Made by a program: the position numbers and the translations under genes. 64,000 nucleotides of DNA from Acidithiobacillus caldus ATCC 51756 (GTDB lineage Bacteria > Pseudomonadota > Gammaproteobacteria > Acidithiobacillales > Acidithiobacillaceae): NCBI RefSeq assembly GCF_000175575.2, contig NZ_CP005986.1, positions 2,375,001 through 2,439,000 of the forward strand, read 5' to 3'. Numbering within the stretch: position 1 is the stretch's first letter; each line of letters begins with the position of its first letter. This document shows, in pieces, positions 62,240-64,000 of the stretch. A model generated the notes under the pieces. The model worked only from the letters and a program-made list of their open reading frames with translations, searched no databases and was not told the origin of the DNA.

Positions 62240-63019
62240 GTGCGCCCCATCATGGTAGCGGGAAATTGGAAGATGCATGGCCTCAGTGCCGATGCCCAGC
62301 ATCTGACCCAGTCCATATTGGACGCGGGTCTCGAGCCCACCGTGCCGGAGGTCGTCCTCTTTCCCCCTTTCACGCTCCTGCACACCGTAAGCCAGGTGGC
62401 CAAGGGTACCGCCCTGCGCTGGGGAGGACAGAACCTGTTCTGGGAAAACCAGGGCGCCTACACCGGTGAGATCTCCGGTTCCATGCTGCGCGACATGGGC
62501 TGCCGCTACGTCCTCGTGGGGCACTCGGAACGGCGCCAGCTCTTTGGCGAAACGGATGCCGTCGTCCTGCGCAAGGCGCAGGCAGCCCTGCACACCGGCC
62601 TGATACCGGTCATCTGTGTCGGCGAGACCGGAGACGAACGCCAAGAGGGAAAGACCAATGCCGTGTTGCGGCGTCAGATCGAGGCCTTGACGCCGGTGCT
62701 GGAACACCAGGGCGGGGGACATCAACCGCACCTGGTGCTGGCCTACGAACCGGTGTGGGCCATCGGTACCGGCCTGACCGCAACGCCCGAGCAGGCCGAA
62801 GAGGCACACGCTTTCATCCGCTCCCTGGTGGCAGAACACACTCCGGCACTGGCCAAAAAGCTGCTCATTCTCTACGGCGGCAGCGTCAAGGCGAACAACG
62901 CCGCAGCACTCTTCGCCGCCGAGGATATCGACGGTGGTCTCGTGGGTGGCGCCTCCCTGCAGGCCGGCGAGTTCATCCAGATCTGTCGAGCCGCGCACAG
63001 CGTCGGTCGAGGAGTCTAA
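62240..63019 (+). CDS. tpiA: triosephosphate isomerase
   Basis: The 259-residue enzyme has GNWKMHG near the start (Lys12 equivalent), the catalytic HSERR (His) and AYEPVWAIGTG (Glu) motifs, and GGSVKANN near the end. GTG start at 62240 has AGAGGA at about 10 nt. Sits between glmM and secG, an order common outside E. coli. Confidence 0.97.
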   Translation: MRPIMVAGNWKMHGLSADAQHLTQSILDAGLEPTVPEVVLFPPFTLLHTVSQVAKGTALRWGGQNLFWENQGAYTGEISGSMLRDMGCRYVLVGHSERRQLFGETDAVVLRKAQAALHTGLIPVICVGETGDERQEGKTNAVLRRQIEALTPVLEHQGGGHQPHLVLAYEPVWAIGTGLTATPEQAEEAHAFIRSLVAEHTPALAKKLLILYGGSVKANNAAALFAAEDIDGGLVGGASLQAGEFIQICRAAHSVGRGV

Positions 63020-63025
63020 GGCGAC

Positions 63026-63433
63026 ATGTACGATTTTCTCTTGATTCTGCAGGTCATCATCTGCGTGGTATTGGTGGGTCTCGTACTGATCCAGAAAGGT
63101 CAGGGCGCGGACATCGGCGCCGTGTTTGGCGGCGGTGGTTCCCAGACCGTATTTGGTGCGCGCGGTGCCGGTAATTTCCTTAGCCACACTACGGCGGTGG
63201 TAGGAGCGCTGTTCTTTCTCAACAGCTTGGGACTGGCTTACCTTTCCGACCACGCGAGCCGCTCCGTGAGCTCCGGCATCGCCCTTCCGGCGGCGTCGGC
63301 GCCGGCTGCCGCGGCTCCCGCAGCGGCGGCTACAGGCTCCAGCACTCAGGCCGGCGCCAGCGCCCAGGCTCCAGCCTCGGCAACGACGTCCGCGTCCCAA
63401 GCCCCGTCCAAAGAGGTCACCCACAAGCCTTGA
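63026..63433 (+). CDS. secG: preprotein translocase subunit SecG
   Basis: The 135-residue protein has two transmembrane helices (about 3-22 and 52-72) with LIQKGQGADIGAVFGGG between, the SecG signature. The alanine/serine-rich C-terminal tail (85-135) is longer than in E. coli (110 residues). ATG is 6 nt after the tpiA stop. The tRNA-Leu gene follows, as in E. coli secG-leuU. Confidence 0.95.
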   Translation: MYDFLLILQVIICVVLVGLVLIQKGQGADIGAVFGGGGSQTVFGARGAGNFLSHTTAVVGALFFLNSLGLAYLSDHASRSVSSGIALPAASAPAAAAPAAAATGSSTQAGASAQAPASATTSASQAPSKEVTHKP

Positions 63434-63467
63434 CCTTGGTCTTGGAGCATGAGACATTTGTGTCATA

Positions 63468-63553
63468 GCCGAAGTGGTGAAATCTGGTAGACACACCGTC
63501 TTGAGGGGGCGGCGGCGCAAGCCATGCCGGTTCGAGTCCGGCCTTCGGCACCA
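63468..63553 (+). tRNA. tRNA-Leu (GAG anticodon)
   Basis: An 86-nt class II tRNA gene with encoded CCA. The acceptor stem GCCGAAG pairs with CTTCGGC, the discriminator is A, the anticodon loop reads CTTGAGG (anticodon GAG), the variable arm is long, and the T-arm is GCCGGTTCGAGTCCGGC. Same position as leuU in E. coli, after secG. Confidence 0.96.
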
Positions 63554-63556
63554 AAC

Positions 63557-63579
63557 ACAGCCCGCGTGGCTGTTTTTTT
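63557..63579 (+). terminator. rho-independent terminator of tRNA-Leu
   Basis: ACAGCC-CGCGT-GGCTGT is a 6-bp hairpin followed by seven T. It ends the transcript 4 nt after the CCA. Confidence 0.85.
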
Positions 63580-63672
63580 GTCTCTGGGCTTTTCCACGGC
63601 ATTGATTATACAGATAAAAATTATTTTATGACTTCCTGGTGAAGTCCGGAATTCGGCGGAGGGGTGTAGCGG

Positions 63673-64000
63673 ATGTTGGATCACTATCTACCCGTACTCA
63701 TTTTCTTGCTGGTTGCCCTGGTGGTGGGTATCGTGCCGCTGTGGCTGGGATCCAACCTCGGCCCCAAACGGCCGGACAGCGAAAAACTCTCCCCCTACGA
63801 ATGCGGTTTCGAGGCCTTCGAGGATGCGCGCGTCAAATTCGACGTGCGGTATTACCTGGTCGCCATCCTTTTCATTCTGTTCGATCTGGAAATTGCCTTT
63901 CTTTTTCCCTGGGCCGTGGTCTTTGACGCCATCGGTGTGACGGGTTTCCTTGCCATGATGATTTTTCTGGCCATTCTCGTGGTCGGTTTCATCTACGAGT
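63673..64000 (+). CDS. nuoA: NADH-quinone oxidoreductase subunit A (partial, runs off the window)
   Basis: The first 109 residues match NuoA: N-terminal transmembrane helix ([19 protein letters not shown]), the conserved loop [21 protein letters not shown], then helices [19 protein letters not shown]. It is the start of a complex I operon that continues to the right. ATG 63673 has GGAGGGG. It is the first gene after the tRNA terminator. Confidence 0.96.
   Translation, partial: MLDHYLPVLIFLLVALVVGIVPLWLGSNLGPKRPDSEKLSPYECGFEAFEDARVKFDVRYYLVAILFILFDLEIAFLFPWAVVFDAIGVTGFLAMMIFLAILVVGFIYE

Noticed and set aside
63431-63467. possible separate promoter for tRNA-Leu between secG and the tRNA
   Set aside because: TTGACC is present but no convincing -10 at correct spacing; the tRNA may be cotranscribed with secG.

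Overview
The window is a 64 kb, gene-dense, high-GC stretch of a bacterial chromosome with no insertion sequence, prophage, rRNA operon or CRISPR array. Gene order is largely gammaproteobacterial: ftsK-lolA-rarA-serS next to trxB, and ftsH-folP-glmM-secG-tRNA-Leu(GAG). Two features point to a sulfur-oxidising chemolithotroph: a sulfur-oxidation-type HdrA and a DsrE-family protein. An Acidithiobacillus species (possibly A. caldus, given the GC content) is my inference from gene content; it is not proven by the window.

Layout. 0-10.4 kb: the end of an ABC ATPase and an ABC-permease/CPBP-protease fusion, then a leftward block ftsK-lolA-ompP1-rarA-serS-rof-ldt. 10.6-22 kb: trxB and a Smr protein; leftward ispD-ispF-truD-merR; rightward mfd-serB, a peroxiredoxin-glutaredoxin fusion and glutathione reductase. 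22-28 kb: leftward purine and methylthioadenosine salvage (hpt-mtnP) with a DsrE-like gene, small membrane proteins, dgkA and a frameshifted radC; rightward coaBC-dut-UPF0114. 28-36.4 kb: a long leftward heat-shock block hrcA-grpE-dnaK-dnaJ-dapB-(IsdG-like)-mrp-dcd with a perfect CIRCE operator, preceded by rpmB-rpmG. 52-64 kb: nrdAB with tandem NrdR boxes, tldD, ftsH-folP-glmM-tpiA-secG-tRNA-Leu and the start of nuoA.

The unusual region is 36.5-51.5 kb, which looks like a light and oxidative-stress island. It holds an Fe-S (6-4)-type photolyase, and divergent from it a seven-gene overlapping set (FAD oxidoreductase, DUF1365, cyclopropane-type methyltransferase, chalcone-isomerase-like protein, symporter, DUF3833 lipoprotein). 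Next comes a leftward operon of a photoactive-yellow-protein homologue, an unknown ORF, a divergent adenylate-forming ligase and an SDR without its catalytic Tyr. Divergent from that is a LitR/CarH-type MerR regulator that has lost its cobalamin ligands. A second DUF3833-SDR pair and an HdrA-like gene follow. One 11-bp palindrome (TGTATAGTACA) occurs both in the photolyase divergent promoter and between litR and the HdrA-like gene. My working hypothesis is a blue-light response in which a PYP-type photoreceptor, not cobalamin, feeds a class II LitR that controls photolyase and membrane-lipid genes; this pairing is inferred from gene context.

Start codons were chosen from ribosome-binding sites, overlaps and family length. 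Several genes use GTG or TTG, and ATGA, GTGA or TGATG overlaps are common.
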